A stretch of DNA of 44,387 bases from an uncultured Synechococcaceae cyanobacterium. Its GTDB lineage: Bacteria > Cyanobacteriota > Cyanobacteriia > PCC-6307 > Cyanobiaceae. Where the stretch lies: NCBI GenBank assembly GCA_902634405.1, contig CACPJY010000013.1, forward strand, positions 1 to 44,387, read 5' to 3'. Below, one piece after another: positions 25,009-34,678 of the stretch (its first letter is position 1; each line of letters opens with the position of its first letter). Below the pieces are notes generated by a model. That model was not told the origin of the DNA. It saw nothing but the letters and a program-made list of their open reading frames with translations, and searched no databases. The position numbers and the translations under genes are program-made.

Positions 25009-26256
25009 TCAAGAATTCAATTTCAAAAATTGAATTGCCGAATTCAATTCGTCAAGAAAAAAATCAATCTCAGACATCGTAGAAGTAAAGCTAAGGCTTG
25101 CTCTTGCAGAAGCCGTTATACCAAAATGTCTATGAAGTGGTTGACAACAATGATGACCACTTCGAATACATATGCCTCTAGCATCTAAGAGTGCAGATAT
25201 ATCATTTGCATGAATTCCATCAACTATAAAAGTTGCAAGCACCCCTCGATTTGGCTGTTCATCTAGAGTAGGTCCGAGGATCTGTAACCCATTAATTTTC
25301 GTCAAACCTGCAAAAAGATGTTGCATGAGTTTCTGTTCCCAAGCTTGAATATTTTCCATACCTAAAGATGTCAAATAATCAAGAGCTGTTCCCATAGCAA
25401 TGGCTTCTCCAATCGCAGGTGTGCCAGCCTCAAATTTATGTGGCAATTCAGCCCAAGTACTATGGTCCAAAAAAACATCTTGAATCATTTCCCCACCTCC
25501 CAACATAGGAGGCATTAATTCAAGAATTTCTTCTCTTGCCCAAAGAAACCCCACGCCAGTTGGACCGCAAAGCTTATGAGAAGAGCCAACTAAAAAGTCG
25601 ATATCTAATAAAGGGATGTCAATAGTGTGATGTGCAAGACTTTGACAGCCATCAACCATTACTAGTGCTCCATATTTATGGGCTAATTCAGTAACAGCAG
25701 CAATTGGGTTACAACAACCCAAGGCATTACTTATATGAACCACTGTGACCAACTTGGTTCGACTACTAATCTTAGAACGAAAATCCTCGAAATTGAATTG
25801 GCCTTTTTCATCTATGTCAACGTATTTAAGAACACATCCAGATCTTTTGGCCAACATTTGCCATGGAACAATATTGCTGTGATGTTCCATTAGGGTGAGA
25901 ATTATCTCATCACCTTCACGAATACAAGAGTCTCCCCAAGACCTTGCCACAAGATTAATCCCTTCGGTGGCATTCCTTGTAAACAAGATCTCATTGGAAG
26001 AATCTACGTTAATAAATCGGGCTGTTTTCTCCCTAGCTGCTTCGAAGGCCTCTGTAGCTTTTGCACTTAACTGATGTGCACCACGATGAACATTCGCATT
26101 TTCATGCGAATAGTAATTTCGCAAAGTTTCCAAAACCTGTCGGGGCTTTTGACTAGTAGCTGCATGATCTAAGTAAACAAGTTGCTGACCACCCTCAACA
26201 GATGAGAAAAGAGGGAAGTCCTTTCTAGTCATTTGAGCCAAGTTAAAACTATCCAC
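25009..26256 (-). CDS. sufS: Cysteine desulfurase SufS
   Basis: A 415-residue PLP-dependent group II cysteine desulfurase. The PLP lysine sits in GSSHKLCGPTGVG at about 225, and the catalytic Cys is in RSGHHCCQPLHRHFG at about 372. It takes sulfur from cysteine to an enzyme persulfide for Fe-S assembly on SufBCD. It is the last gene of sufBCDS, two bases after sufD. No SufE is seen in the window. Confidence 0.96.
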   Translation of the reverse strand: MDSFNLAQMTRKDFPLFSSVEGGQQLVYLDHAATSQKPRQVLETLRNYYSHENANVHRGAHQLSAKATEAFEAAREKTARFINVDSSNEILFTRNATEGINLVARSWGDSCIREGDEIILTLMEHHSNIVPWQMLAKRSGCVLKYVDIDEKGQFNFEDFRSKISSRTKLVTVVHISNALGCCNPIAAVTELAHKYGALVMVDGCQSLAHHTIDIPLLDIDFLVGSSHKLCGPTGVGFLWAREEILELMPPMLGGGEMIQDVFLDHSTWAELPHKFEAGTPAIGEAIAMGTALDYLTSLGMENIQAWEQKLMQHLFAGLTKINGLQILGPTLDEQPNRGVLATFIVDGIHANDISALLDARGICIRSGHHCCQPLHRHFGITASARASLSFTSTMSEIDFFLDELNSAIQFLKLNS

Positions 26257-26258
26257 AA

Positions 26259-27500
26259 CTAATCACCAACACTCTCAAGCAATCTCTCAAGCACAGACCA
26301 ACGTTCTGCTTCAACAGGAAGTGATCTCAAAATATCTTGAAAATAACCTTGCAACAGAAGTTTTGTTGCCTGCCTTGTATCCACTCCTCTACTCCTCATA
26401 TAAAAAAGTTCTTCTTTTTGAAGTTCACTAACAGTTGCGCCATGAGAGCATCGAACATCATCAGCAATAATTTCCAACTCTGGTTTTGTATCAACACGAG
26501 CATTGTTCGACAACAACAAGTTTCTACTCAATTGCACTGCATTAGTTCTCTGTGCAATTTGAGGGACCTCAACTGCACCATTAAAAATACTATGTGATTT
26601 ATCAGCTACCAAAGCTTTGTGCAATTGATCAAGCGTGCCTTCAGGCCCCTGAAAACTAATCTTTGAGTGAGTCGCCACTTGCCTAGTTCCTTTAGAGACC
26701 TGCAATCCCCTTAAAGTTGTATGAGCATGGCCATCTCCCTGACAAATATCAGGTTCGATTCGCCCAAGCGACCATCCTTCTTGAATCATCGATAATGAAT
26801 AAGAGCTATCTCTCTTCTGATGAACAATTACATTGGCGAGTAAGCCAGCCTCACCACCGCCAAGAGCAATTAAACCATGATTTAAAGAGGCACCTTCAGC
26901 TAAATGTATCTCTAAGAAATGACTTTGAGCAGAGCATCCCTTTCCAAGAATGACTTCTAGCAAGTCAAGTTGAGTATTGGAATCTAAAACAAGTACTACA
27001 CGACTTGGAGAAAACCTATCTAATTGAGCCTCAGCAACCAACTCCAAAGGTGGTGGATTGCATCCTTTCACTCTTAAGGCAAGAACGGTACCGGCTGTCG
27101 CCTGATTTAGTCCGATAGCCCAATCTTTATCAGAAGCACTATTAGGAATATTGCTACTTAATAGACGTTCCAAGTCTGCACCAGTTATTTGACGAAATTC
27201 TTTCGGTAATTTTTGGTCATCTATCGATTGAAGTGAAGGAGAAAGGACCAGCCTGACCCCATCACTTGGGGGGACAGCCATTGACCTGATTAAGTTACTT
27301 TCGTTCTCGTCTCGAGAAAGAAAAAAAGGACGACTTAATAGCGTCTTGAGACGTTCTAAATCAGTAATGCGCCAAGGCTCGCTCTTTCCACTAGGCAATC
27401 CAAAGCGTTCTAAATAATCTCTACCTCTTATTTGAACTGACCGGAGAATCCCCCTTGGTTCAGGCAATGATTTCAGGAAATCTCCTCGAAGCATTATCAA
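26259..27500 (-). CDS. sufD: Fe-S cluster assembly scaffold protein SufD
   Basis: 413 residues; the C-terminal two thirds form the SufBD beta-helix core, with [20 protein letters not shown] (about 348-367), in which the His is conserved in SufD, and [20 protein letters not shown] near the end. SufD pairs with SufB on the SufC ATPase dimer and helps iron entry. The start overlaps the sufC stop by four bases. The N-terminal 150 residues are divergent, as is usual in SufD. Confidence 0.93.
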   Translation of the reverse strand: MIMLRGDFLKSLPEPRGILRSVQIRGRDYLERFGLPSGKSEPWRITDLERLKTLLSRPFFLSRDENESNLIRSMAVPPSDGVRLVLSPSLQSIDDQKLPKEFRQITGADLERLLSSNIPNSASDKDWAIGLNQATAGTVLALRVKGCNPPPLELVAEAQLDRFSPSRVVLVLDSNTQLDLLEVILGKGCSAQSHFLEIHLAEGASLNHGLIALGGGEAGLLANVIVHQKRDSSYSLSMIQEGWSLGRIEPDICQGDGHAHTTLRGLQVSKGTRQVATHSKISFQGPEGTLDQLHKALVADKSHSIFNGAVEVPQIAQRTNAVQLSRNLLLSNNARVDTKPELEIIADDVRCSHGATVSELQKEELFYMRSRGVDTRQATKLLLQGYFQDILRSLPVEAERWSVLERLLESVGD

Positions 27501-28285
27501 TTATCTCCCCCCCCTTGAAGTTCTTTATCAACCCATTCATAACCAGATTGCTCCAACTCCAATGCAAGCTCTCTGCCTCCAGTTCTAAGAATTCTCCCTG
27601 AAGCCATTACATGAACAAAATCAGGAGTAATTTCATCTAAAAGACGCTGATAATGTGTAATTAAAACTGTGGCATTAGTTTGGCTTGAAAGTTGATTGAC
27701 ACCAGAAGAAACTACCCTCAAAGCATCTATGTCTAGACCAGAATCGGTTTCATCAAGAATGGATAGAACAGGATCTAATAAAGCCATCTGAAGAATCTCA
27801 TTTCTTTTTTTCTCTCCGCCTGAAAACCCTTCATTTACACTACGCTCAAGGAAAGATGGATCCATTTGAACAATCTTAAGACGATCATTAACTAAATCCT
27901 CAAATTCAAACACATCTAATTCATCCTTGCCGTTCTCTTTCCTGCAAGAATTAGTTGCTACGCGCAAAAATTCTATATTGCTTACACCAGGAATCTCAAC
28001 AGGATATTGGAAGCCCAAAAACAAGCCTAGACGCGCTCGTTCCTCTGGATCAAAATCAAAAAGATTCTTCCCAAGATAATCAACTCTTCCAGAAGTAACC
28101 GAATATGCAGGGTGCCCGGCAAGAGCCTTTGCAAGAGTACTTTTTCCACTCCCATTCCTTCCCATGATTGCATGAACTTCGCCAGCCCGGATCTGTAAGT
28201 TAACTCCTTTAAGTATATTTTGACCTTCCACACTTACATGGAGATCAGATATATCAAGAATTAATTTTGCTTCTGGTTGAATCAC
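27497..28285 (-). CDS. sufC: Fe-S cluster assembly ATPase SufC
   Basis: A 262-residue soluble ABC ATPase with Walker [11 protein letters not shown] at about 40-49, the SufC-type signature [15 protein letters not shown] and Walker [20 protein letters not shown]-driven SufC dimerisation opens the SufB-SufD scaffold for cluster assembly. It is separated from sufB by 60 bases and overlaps sufD. Confidence 0.96.
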   Translation of the reverse strand: MIQPEAKLILDISDLHVSVEGQNILKGVNLQIRAGEVHAIMGRNGSGKSTLAKALAGHPAYSVTSGRVDYLGKNLFDFDPEERARLGLFLGFQYPVEIPGVSNIEFLRVATNSCRKENGKDELDVFEFEDLVNDRLKIVQMDPSFLERSVNEGFSGGEKKRNEILQMALLDPVLSILDETDSGLDIDALRVVSSGVNQLSSQTNATVLITHYQRLLDEITPDFVHVMASGRILRTGGRELALELEQSGYEWVDKELQGGGDN

Positions 28286-28345
28286 TTTAAGTAAAGATGA
28301 GTGTTAAAAGAAAGTCAAAGCATTTTAAAGCTTATATTGTAAAAC

Positions 28346-29791
28346 TTATCCAACTGAACCCTCCAATTTTAAAGCAAGGAGCTTATCCGCTTCTGCCGCA
28401 AATTCCATCGGTAACTGGTTAAATACTTCTCTACAAAAACCACTAACCATTATCGAGATTGCTTCCTCAAAGCCAATACCTCTGCTTTGTAAGTAAAAAA
28501 GTTGCTCTTCAGAAATCCTACAAGTACTCGCTTCATGTTCGATGCTAGATCGAGGTTGCTGCGAACGAATATAAGGGTATGTATTTGCAGATGCCTTATC
28601 ACCAATCAACATGGAATCACATTGACTGTAATTTCGTGAGTCTTTCGCAGATTTAGTCATCTGAACTAATCCTCTATAACTATTAGATGATTGACCTGCA
28701 CTAATTCCCTTGCTTACAATTGTCGATCGTGTTCGCTTACCCACATGAATCATTTTAGTTCCTGTATCTGCCTTCTGCTTGTTGTTAGTTAATGCTACTG
28801 AATAAAATTCGCCAACTGAATCGTCTCCTTGTAAAACGCAACTTGGATACTTCCATGTTATTGCGGAACCAGTTTCAACCTGAGACCAGCTAATTTTACT
28901 TTTATATCCTCTACAGTGCCCTCTCTTAGTGACAAAATTGTATACTCCACCAACACCTTTTTCATCTCCAGAATACCAATTCTGAACTGTTGAATACTTC
29001 ACAGAAGCTTTATCAAGGGCAATAATCTCAACTACTGCTGCATGGAGAGTTTTAGTATCAAACATAGGAGCGGTACATCCTTCTAGGTAACTTACTGAAG
29101 AATTCTCTTCAGCAATTATCAAAGTACGCTCAAACTGACCTACATCTCCAGAATTAATTCTAAAATAAGAAGATAACTCCATTGGGCAATCTACTCCTTT
29201 AGGAATAAAGACAAAAGAGCCGTCACTGAAAACAGCAGAGTTAAGTGCAGCAAAAAAATTATCATTAGAAGGTACAACACTACCTATATAGCGTTGAACC
29301 AATTCGGGGTATTGCAAGACAGCCTCACTAATTGAACAAAACACAACACCATGTTCAGCCAGTTTTTCTTTATAAGTAGTCGCAATAGAGACACTGTCGA
29401 AAACTGCATCTACAGCAACATTTGTCAGCCTTTTTTGCTCACTTAATGGTATCCCAAGTTTATCAAATGTTTCTAGCAATTTAGGGTCTACTTCATCAAG
29501 ACTTTGCTTCTTTTCGTTTTGTTTTGGGGCTGAATAATAAACAATATCCTGATAACTTAACTGAGGGAAGCCAAGATCTGCCCATTTAGGTTCTTCCATT
29601 TGCAACCATTTTTTATAAGCACGCAAACGAAAATCAAGTAAGAAAGCAGGCTCTTCTTTCTTTGATGAAATCAATCTAACAATATCTTCATTCAACCCTT
29701 TAGAAATTTTATCTGTTTCAATCTCAGTGACAAAACCGTACTTATAAGGCTTCCCTACAAGTTCATTAAGTGCATTTTGAGTGGTCATCAA
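28346..29791 (-). CDS. sufB: Fe-S cluster assembly scaffold protein SufB
   Basis: A 481-residue SufB, first gene of the operon. The beta-helix core contains [20 protein letters not shown] and [13 protein letters not shown], and the C-terminal part has [18 protein letters not shown], where the Cys is implicated in cluster assembly. SufB is the scaffold on which new Fe-S clusters form, in cyanobacteria mainly for photosystem I, NDH and ferredoxin. A divergent upstream region shared with sufR holds a palindrome (29878-29894). Confidence 0.96.
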   Translation of the reverse strand: MMTTQNALNELVGKPYKYGFVTEIETDKISKGLNEDIVRLISSKKEEPAFLLDFRLRAYKKWLQMEEPKWADLGFPQLSYQDIVYYSAPKQNEKKQSLDEVDPKLLETFDKLGIPLSEQKRLTNVAVDAVFDSVSIATTYKEKLAEHGVVFCSISEAVLQYPELVQRYIGSVVPSNDNFFAALNSAVFSDGSFVFIPKGVDCPMELSSYFRINSGDVGQFERTLIIAEENSSVSYLEGCTAPMFDTKTLHAAVVEIIALDKASVKYSTVQNWYSGDEKGVGGVYNFVTKRGHCRGYKSKISWSQVETGSAITWKYPSCVLQGDDSVGEFYSVALTNNKQKADTGTKMIHVGKRTRSTIVSKGISAGQSSNSYRGLVQMTKSAKDSRNYSQCDSMLIGDKASANTYPYIRSQQPRSSIEHEASTCRISEEQLFYLQSRGIGFEEAISIMVSGFCREVFNQLPMEFAAEADKLLALKLEGSVG

Positions 29792-29877
29792 AGACTCCCT
29801 GAGGAACTACAAACGGTTGCTTATTTCAAAAGCCTTGCCTTTGGTAAAGCTATATCACCAAAAAGGACTTGAATCTA

Positions 29878-29894
29878 AAGCAACGAAGTTGCTT
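29878..29894. promoter_or_regulatory. Candidate SufR operator palindrome
   Basis: AAGCAAC and GTTGCTT are perfect inverted arms around GAA, a 17-base palindrome in the sufB-sufR gap, about 87 bases upstream of sufB and 139 bases upstream of sufR. It is the strongest dyad in this gap. A lone GTTGCTT half-site occurs at 29816-29822, nearer sufB. SufR is known to repress sufBCDS and itself from this intergenic region in cyanobacteria; binding here is inferred. Confidence 0.55.
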
Positions 29895-30032
29895 GTCAAA
29901 GGTAGAAGCCATTAATACAGGTACAAAGAGAACCCATTGTGGCTTTAGCAGAAAGGTAACCTTGATTAGATAAGGTAAGTCCAAGATTACGAAACAGTTA
30001 TGTTTCCTTTGTAGAGCCTACGCCAAGGAGTA

Positions 30033-30680
30033 ATGAAAAAAGAAGCAGTTTTACCAACTCGTGAAAAAGCTCTAACACTTCTTCTAAAAAGTGGGAAAAG
30101 AAGCGCTGGTGAACTAGCCAGCTCATTAGGAGTATCTGTACAAGTAATGCGCAGACACCTTCGGATTCTTGAGGAAACCGGCCTAGTAGAAGCGCACTCA
30201 ATCCCCGTCGGACGGGGACGCCCTTCTAATTCATGGCAGTTAACAGAGCAAGGGCAAAATCACTTCAACAATGGGAATCAAATATTTACTTTAGACCTGC
30301 TAACTTCGATGGAGGCAACATTTTCTAAGGAGAAGTTAGAAGAGCTATGGAGCAACCAACTATCCAGAAAAGTCAAATATTACCGTAATCAAATAGGCCA
30401 GGGAAACATTGCTGAGAGGATAAAGAAGCTTATACAGTTAAGAAGTGATGAGGGTTACTTAGCTGATTATAAAAAGGATAGTAAAGGCCAAGGCTGGTAC
30501 ATAAATGCATTTCATTGTTCAATCAGCAAGATCGCAGAAGATCATCCTTTTATATGCGATCAAGAACTAGAGATAATCAGATTATCTTTTCCTGATTGCA
30601 CTGTAAGTCGAATCGAATGGAGGATAAATGGTGGGCACACATGTGGATTTCATATTTTACCCTATAAACACGTTATGTAA
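30033..30680 (+). CDS. sufR: Suf operon transcriptional repressor SufR
   Basis: 215 residues with an N-terminal winged helix (about 12-72, GELASSLGVSVQVMRRHLRI as the recognition helix). Four C-terminal cysteines, Cys162, Cys175, Cys189 and Cys204, have spacing C-X12-C-X13-C-X14-C, the signature of cyanobacterial SufR. The cysteines hold a 4Fe-4S cluster; the cluster-bound form represses suf and loss of the cluster derepresses it. The gene is divergent from sufB, as in other cyanobacteria. Confidence 0.95.
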   Translation: MKKEAVLPTREKALTLLLKSGKRSAGELASSLGVSVQVMRRHLRILEETGLVEAHSIPVGRGRPSNSWQLTEQGQNHFNNGNQIFTLDLLTSMEATFSKEKLEELWSNQLSRKVKYYRNQIGQGNIAERIKKLIQLRSDEGYLADYKKDSKGQGWYINAFHCSISKIAEDHPFICDQELEIIRLSFPDCTVSRIEWRINGGHTCGFHILPYKHVM

Positions 30681-30849
30681 AACAAATTTATTGTAAACGC
30701 CTTTATACTAAAAGGAAGCAAGTTTTTTTATTTACCTATGCATTAAAGCTCTAATGATTTAATTTGCCAGAAAAATTTAAGCAAATAGATCTGAGAAAGA
30801 CAAACCGGTACTCTTAGAAAATCTGATCAAGATTCTCTGGAGTCAGTGG

Positions 30850-32067
30850 ATGCTGACCACGAAGACATTTTGGGCACTCCAGACCACAGAATATCCCCAA
30901 CGAAACGAAGCAACCCTGAACGTGACTCAAGCCCAAGATTCTCTGTCACGTCTAACACTACGCCAACTGCGCAAAAAAGCAAGCGAGTTGGACGTACCCC
31001 TCTACAGCAAAAAAAACAAATCTGATTTAATAAAAGAAATATCTCAAAGACAAGCGAGCTATACGCAAAACGCTCAAAAGAATAATCATTTACTCAATCC
31101 ATTTTGGCGATCATCCTCTAACTCAGAATCACAGAACTCTTTAATAAATCCTCCTCAACCGAACAAATCTGACCTATCAGAGAAAAGCAATACAAGAGTC
31201 GTTTTCCTTCCTAGAGATCCTGAATGGGCATATGTCTTTTGGGAAATCTCCGAAACAGATAGGGAGCAAGCTATGAACGAGGGCGCAAGTCGTTTGTCCC
31301 TTCGTTTAGCAGATGTAACTGGGAGAGCAGATGGAACTGCACATCACCACACACTTCAAGAAGTAATTGTTGATAGTCATAACACGGAATGGTATTTACC
31401 AATACCAATGGCGGATAGGGAATACCGAGTTGAACTTGGCTATCGAATCAAAAGCAACTGGATGTCATTGGCATTTTCATCAGTAGCCAAAGTTCCAAGC
31501 CTTCATCCAAGTTCAGAAGTTTTAGACCAATTCGTCCCATTTAATCTTGAAACGGCTCCAAGTAGTGAACCCTCAACAATAGTTCCTTTAGATACAGAAT
31601 CTGAAGGTCATGAACTTCATGAGCGTCTTTATGAAAATGCGACACACTTTTTCCACAAGCATAGATCTGGTTCTGAAATTTTCCAAGACGAGAGCTCGAG
31701 ATTGGAATCTGGCATAGGAGGAAACGATTCTGCCATAGGACTTTGGGCCAGCGGGAGAAACGAATCTGGATTAGGTGGCGTAACTCCACAACAACGATCT
31801 TTCTGGCTAGTAGCGGATGCTGAACTCATTGTCTATGGATCTACAGACCCTTCAGCAAAACTAACAATCGCTGGAGAAGAAGTGCCGCTTTCGAGTGATG
31901 GGACATTCAGATTACAAGTTCCTTTTAGAGACGGCCAACAAAATTACCCAATAGAAGCAACTGCTGCTGATGGGAGAGAGCGAAGAAACATCACATTGCA
32001 ATTTGAGCGTAAAACTCCTGTGGACAACAGCATTCCGAAAGATCAAGCAGCAAGCAAATGGTTCTAA
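30850..32067 (+). CDS. Rho_N/SAP-like plus DUF4912 protein
   Basis: 405 residues. Near residues 30-70 is a Rho_N/SAP-like helix-extended-helix (LTLRQLRKKASELDVPLYSK then KSDLIKEISQRQ), which usually binds nucleic acid. The DUF4912 domain follows at about 115-215 (VVFLPRDPEWAYVFWEIS). The C-terminal part contains an Ig-like DUF4912-associated strand pattern (ELIVYGSTDPSAKLTIAGEE). DUF4912 is found across cyanobacteria without a proven function. The presumed start at ATG 30850 is supported only by position; several later Mets are absent, and the DUF starts well inside. Confidence 0.8.
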   Translation: MLTTKTFWALQTTEYPQRNEATLNVTQAQDSLSRLTLRQLRKKASELDVPLYSKKNKSDLIKEISQRQASYTQNAQKNNHLLNPFWRSSSNSESQNSLINPPQPNKSDLSEKSNTRVVFLPRDPEWAYVFWEISETDREQAMNEGASRLSLRLADVTGRADGTAHHHTLQEVIVDSHNTEWYLPIPMADREYRVELGYRIKSNWMSLAFSSVAKVPSLHPSSEVLDQFVPFNLETAPSSEPSTIVPLDTESEGHELHERLYENATHFFHKHRSGSEIFQDESSRLESGIGGNDSAIGLWASGRNESGLGGVTPQQRSFWLVADAELIVYGSTDPSAKLTIAGEEVPLSSDGTFRLQVPFRDGQQNYPIEATAADGRERRNITLQFERKTPVDNSIPKDQAASKWF

Positions 32068-32084
32068 ACCAATTCGTCTAATAG

Positions 32085-32255
32085 ATGAAGAAATTTTTTG
32101 TAGGGTTTACACCTCTGGCAGGAGCGATCCTGTTCCCGGTTATTGTTCCCTTAACCATTGCTCGCATAGGCTTGGGAGCAGGTGTATTGACTGCCCTTAT
32201 CCTTGCAACACTTTGGTTTATCTCAATGCTCATGACATCTGAAATGCCGCACTGA
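32085..32255 (+). CDS. Small two-TM membrane protein, 56 aa
   Basis: The ORF runs ATG 32085 to TGA 32255 and encodes MKKFFVGFTPLAGAILFPVI continuing to a second hydrophobic stretch (GAGVLTALILATLWFISMLM) and a short tail SEMPH. The positive start and two TM spans give a well-formed hairpin. It follows the DUF4912 gene by 17 bases in the same direction, so the two may be cotranscribed. Family not recognised. Confidence 0.6.
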   Translation: MKKFFVGFTPLAGAILFPVIVPLTIARIGLGAGVLTALILATLWFISMLMTSEMPH

Positions 32256-32341
32256 AAATTCATTGAACAAATGAATGTCAAATTAAATAAAGTTTAAGGG
32301 TTCAAAATTATCCAAAAATTAATTTATCGAGTCTTAAAGCC

Positions 32342-32749
32342 ATGACAATCTTCAAAGATAAGTCCTTATTATTTATTTTAAGCATCTCTTTAAATATAGC
32401 CCCCTGCGCGAACGCGGAGACAAAATATGTCCCCATGCCGAACAAAGAAGTCTTGAGAAATATTCAAGAACAAGCCTATATATGCTCACAAAATAATGAT
32501 GTAGAGGCTTGTAATAAAACAAGGGAATTAGCCGATCCTTTAATGGATCACCCTCGTCTACCCTATGCTTGTAAAGATACTATATGGGAATTAATTCAAA
32601 TGGCAAAACATAGTGATTTAAATAGCTTTATCAGAAGAGATTCAATAGATTTACCTGCAAGAAGACTCTCGATAATATGTAAAAGTAATAAAAAAAATAA
32701 GAATCCATCAATGTTAAGAACCATGCCCAAAAGATCTACAAAGACATAA
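32342..32749 (+). CDS. Secreted small Cys-containing protein, 135 aa
   Basis: A typical signal peptide (MTIFKDKSLLFILSISLNIA, probable cleavage near ANA at 23-25) precedes a soluble domain of about 110 residues with four cysteines (in YICSQ, EACNK, YACKD, IICKS), probably two disulfides. The C terminus is basic. This looks like a periplasmic or thylakoid-lumen protein conserved in picocyanobacteria, but I know no function. It lies about 85 bases after the two-TM gene and 140 bases before pgm. Confidence 0.7.
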   Translation: MTIFKDKSLLFILSISLNIAPCANAETKYVPMPNKEVLRNIQEQAYICSQNNDVEACNKTRELADPLMDHPRLPYACKDTIWELIQMAKHSDLNSFIRRDSIDLPARRLSIICKSNKKNKNPSMLRTMPKRSTKT

Positions 32750-32889
32750 CGATGCGTTCTAACTGAAGCTATTTTCGGAGTAATAACAAAGGTTCATGCA
32801 ATTACAGCTCAATCTCAAGTATCATGATTTTGCAGAATTGAAGATAAATATTCTTTCTTACTGATCAAACTTAGACAACTCTCTTTCTA

Positions 32890-34548
32890 ATGACAATCAA
32901 TTCACCAAAAGAAAACTCGGTCCGGATCGTAAAAATAGAAAATCCTTTCCAAGACCAAAAGCCAGGAACATCAGGACTACGCAAAAGCACTAAGCATTTT
33001 GAATTGCCTAATTATCTTGAAAGCTTTATAGAAGCTGTTTTGCTAACTCTGCCTGGTATCAACGGTGGGACCTTAATACTGGGAGGAGATGGTAGATACG
33101 GGAACCTAAATGCAATAGATATAATTTTGAAAATGGCTGCTGCTCATGGCGCAGGAAAAGTTATTACAACAACTGGAGGAATTCTATCCACTCCTGCAGC
33201 TTCACATTTAATTCGAAAGCACAAAGCCGTTGGTGGGATTATTCTTTCCGCTAGTCATAATGCCGGTGGGCCCAAGGGAGACTTTGGGGTAAAAGTAAAT
33301 GGTGCAAATGGTGGTCCTGCATCCGAATCACTAACCAACAATATTTATGAGAAAACAAAAGAATTAACCCATTTCAAAATATGGGAAGGATCACCCATAA
33401 ATATCAACTCTCCTAGAAAAGATTTTCTAGGAGGTATGACTATAGAAATCATTGATGGAATAGACGATTACCTATCGTTAATGCAACAAATTTTCGATTT
33501 TGATGAAATAGAAAAACTATTGAGAAATAATTTCCCAATAGTTTTTGATGCACTCCATGCTGTTACTGGACCATACGCTAAACGTCTACTAGAAGGACTT
33601 CTAAGCGCACCTGAAGGATCAGTTAAGAACGCAGTTCCCTTACCAGATTTTGGAGGGGGGCACCCTGATCCAAACCTCACATATGCCCATGAACTATCTG
33701 ATTTGTTATTGAATAGTGATAAGTATTGCTTTGGTGCAGCCTGTGACGGAGATGGTGATCGAAATATGATTTTAGGTCGAAGATGTTTTGTCAATCCAAG
33801 CGATAGTCTTGCAGTACTAGCCGCAAATGCTCTTTTAGTCCCGGCTTATTCGAATGGTCTTAAAGGGGTAGCACGATCAATGCCGACCAGTAGTGCTATT
33901 GATGTTGTCGCGAATGATCTAGGCATTAAGTGTTTCGAGACTCCTACAGGCTGGAAATTCTTTGGCAACCTACTTGATGCAGAACAAATAACCCTATGTG
34001 GAGAAGAAAGTTTTGGGACCGGAAGTGATCATATTCGTGAAAAAGATGGCTTATGGGCAGTTCTTTTCTGGTTACAAATTCTTGCTAGAAAAAAATGTTC
34101 TGTACAAGAATTAATAACTACACATTGGAGACAATACGGTCGGCATTACTACTCACGTCATGATTACGAAGAGGTAGAAACGGCTAAAGCCTACGATTTG
34201 TACAACAGGCTAGAGGGGATGCTTCCAAAGTTAATAGGGCAATCATTCGCAGGAAGTTCGATTTTAAAAGCAGATGATTTCAGCTATATGGATCCCATAG
34301 ACAAGTCATTGACAACCAATCAAGGATTAAGAATTATTCTTGAAGATGCAAGCAGAATCATATTACGTCTATCAGGAACAGGTACAAAAGGAGCTACTTT
34401 AAGGGTTTATCTTGAACGCTATACCTCGCAAAATGGAGACCTCTCTCAGAATCCTCAAATAGCTTTAAAAGATCTCATTCAAGGGGTTAATAGTCTTGCG
34501 GAGATAAAGCAGCGAACTGGGATGTCAAGTCCAACTGTTATAACATGA
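32890..34548 (+). CDS. pgm: Phosphoglucomutase
   Basis: A 552-residue alpha-D-phosphohexomutase. The phosphoserine loop SASHNAGG is at 120-127 (Ser122), and the metal-binding CDGDGDRN loop is at about 286-293. FGTGSDHIREKDGLW and the C-terminal RLSGTGTKGATLRVY complete the sugar and phosphate sites. It interconverts glucose-1-phosphate and glucose-6-phosphate for glycogen, sugar nucleotides and glycolysis. The length and motifs fit the eukaryote-like PGM group found in cyanobacteria. Confidence 0.95.
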   Translation: MTINSPKENSVRIVKIENPFQDQKPGTSGLRKSTKHFELPNYLESFIEAVLLTLPGINGGTLILGGDGRYGNLNAIDIILKMAAAHGAGKVITTTGGILSTPAASHLIRKHKAVGGIILSASHNAGGPKGDFGVKVNGANGGPASESLTNNIYEKTKELTHFKIWEGSPININSPRKDFLGGMTIEIIDGIDDYLSLMQQIFDFDEIEKLLRNNFPIVFDALHAVTGPYAKRLLEGLLSAPEGSVKNAVPLPDFGGGHPDPNLTYAHELSDLLLNSDKYCFGAACDGDGDRNMILGRRCFVNPSDSLAVLAANALLVPAYSNGLKGVARSMPTSSAIDVVANDLGIKCFETPTGWKFFGNLLDAEQITLCGEESFGTGSDHIREKDGLWAVLFWLQILARKKCSVQELITTHWRQYGRHYYSRHDYEEVETAKAYDLYNRLEGMLPKLIGQSFAGSSILKADDFSYMDPIDKSLTTNQGLRIILEDASRIILRLSGTGTKGATLRVYLERYTSQNGDLSQNPQIALKDLIQGVNSLAEIKQRTGMSSPTVIT

Positions 34549-34678
34549 GGAGCGAAGAGAACTGACCTCTAAAAAAATAATTATCTAAATTCATTTTCTT
34601 TTCTATGATTTTAATAATAAAAAGACTTATCTTCATTGAAGACACTCTTGCAAAATAGATTCTTGGAGATAAGAAAAC

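Noticed and set aside
30700-30730. CCTTT/AAAGG hairpin plus T-run after sufR
   Set aside because: Only a 5-bp stem; too weak to call as a terminator.
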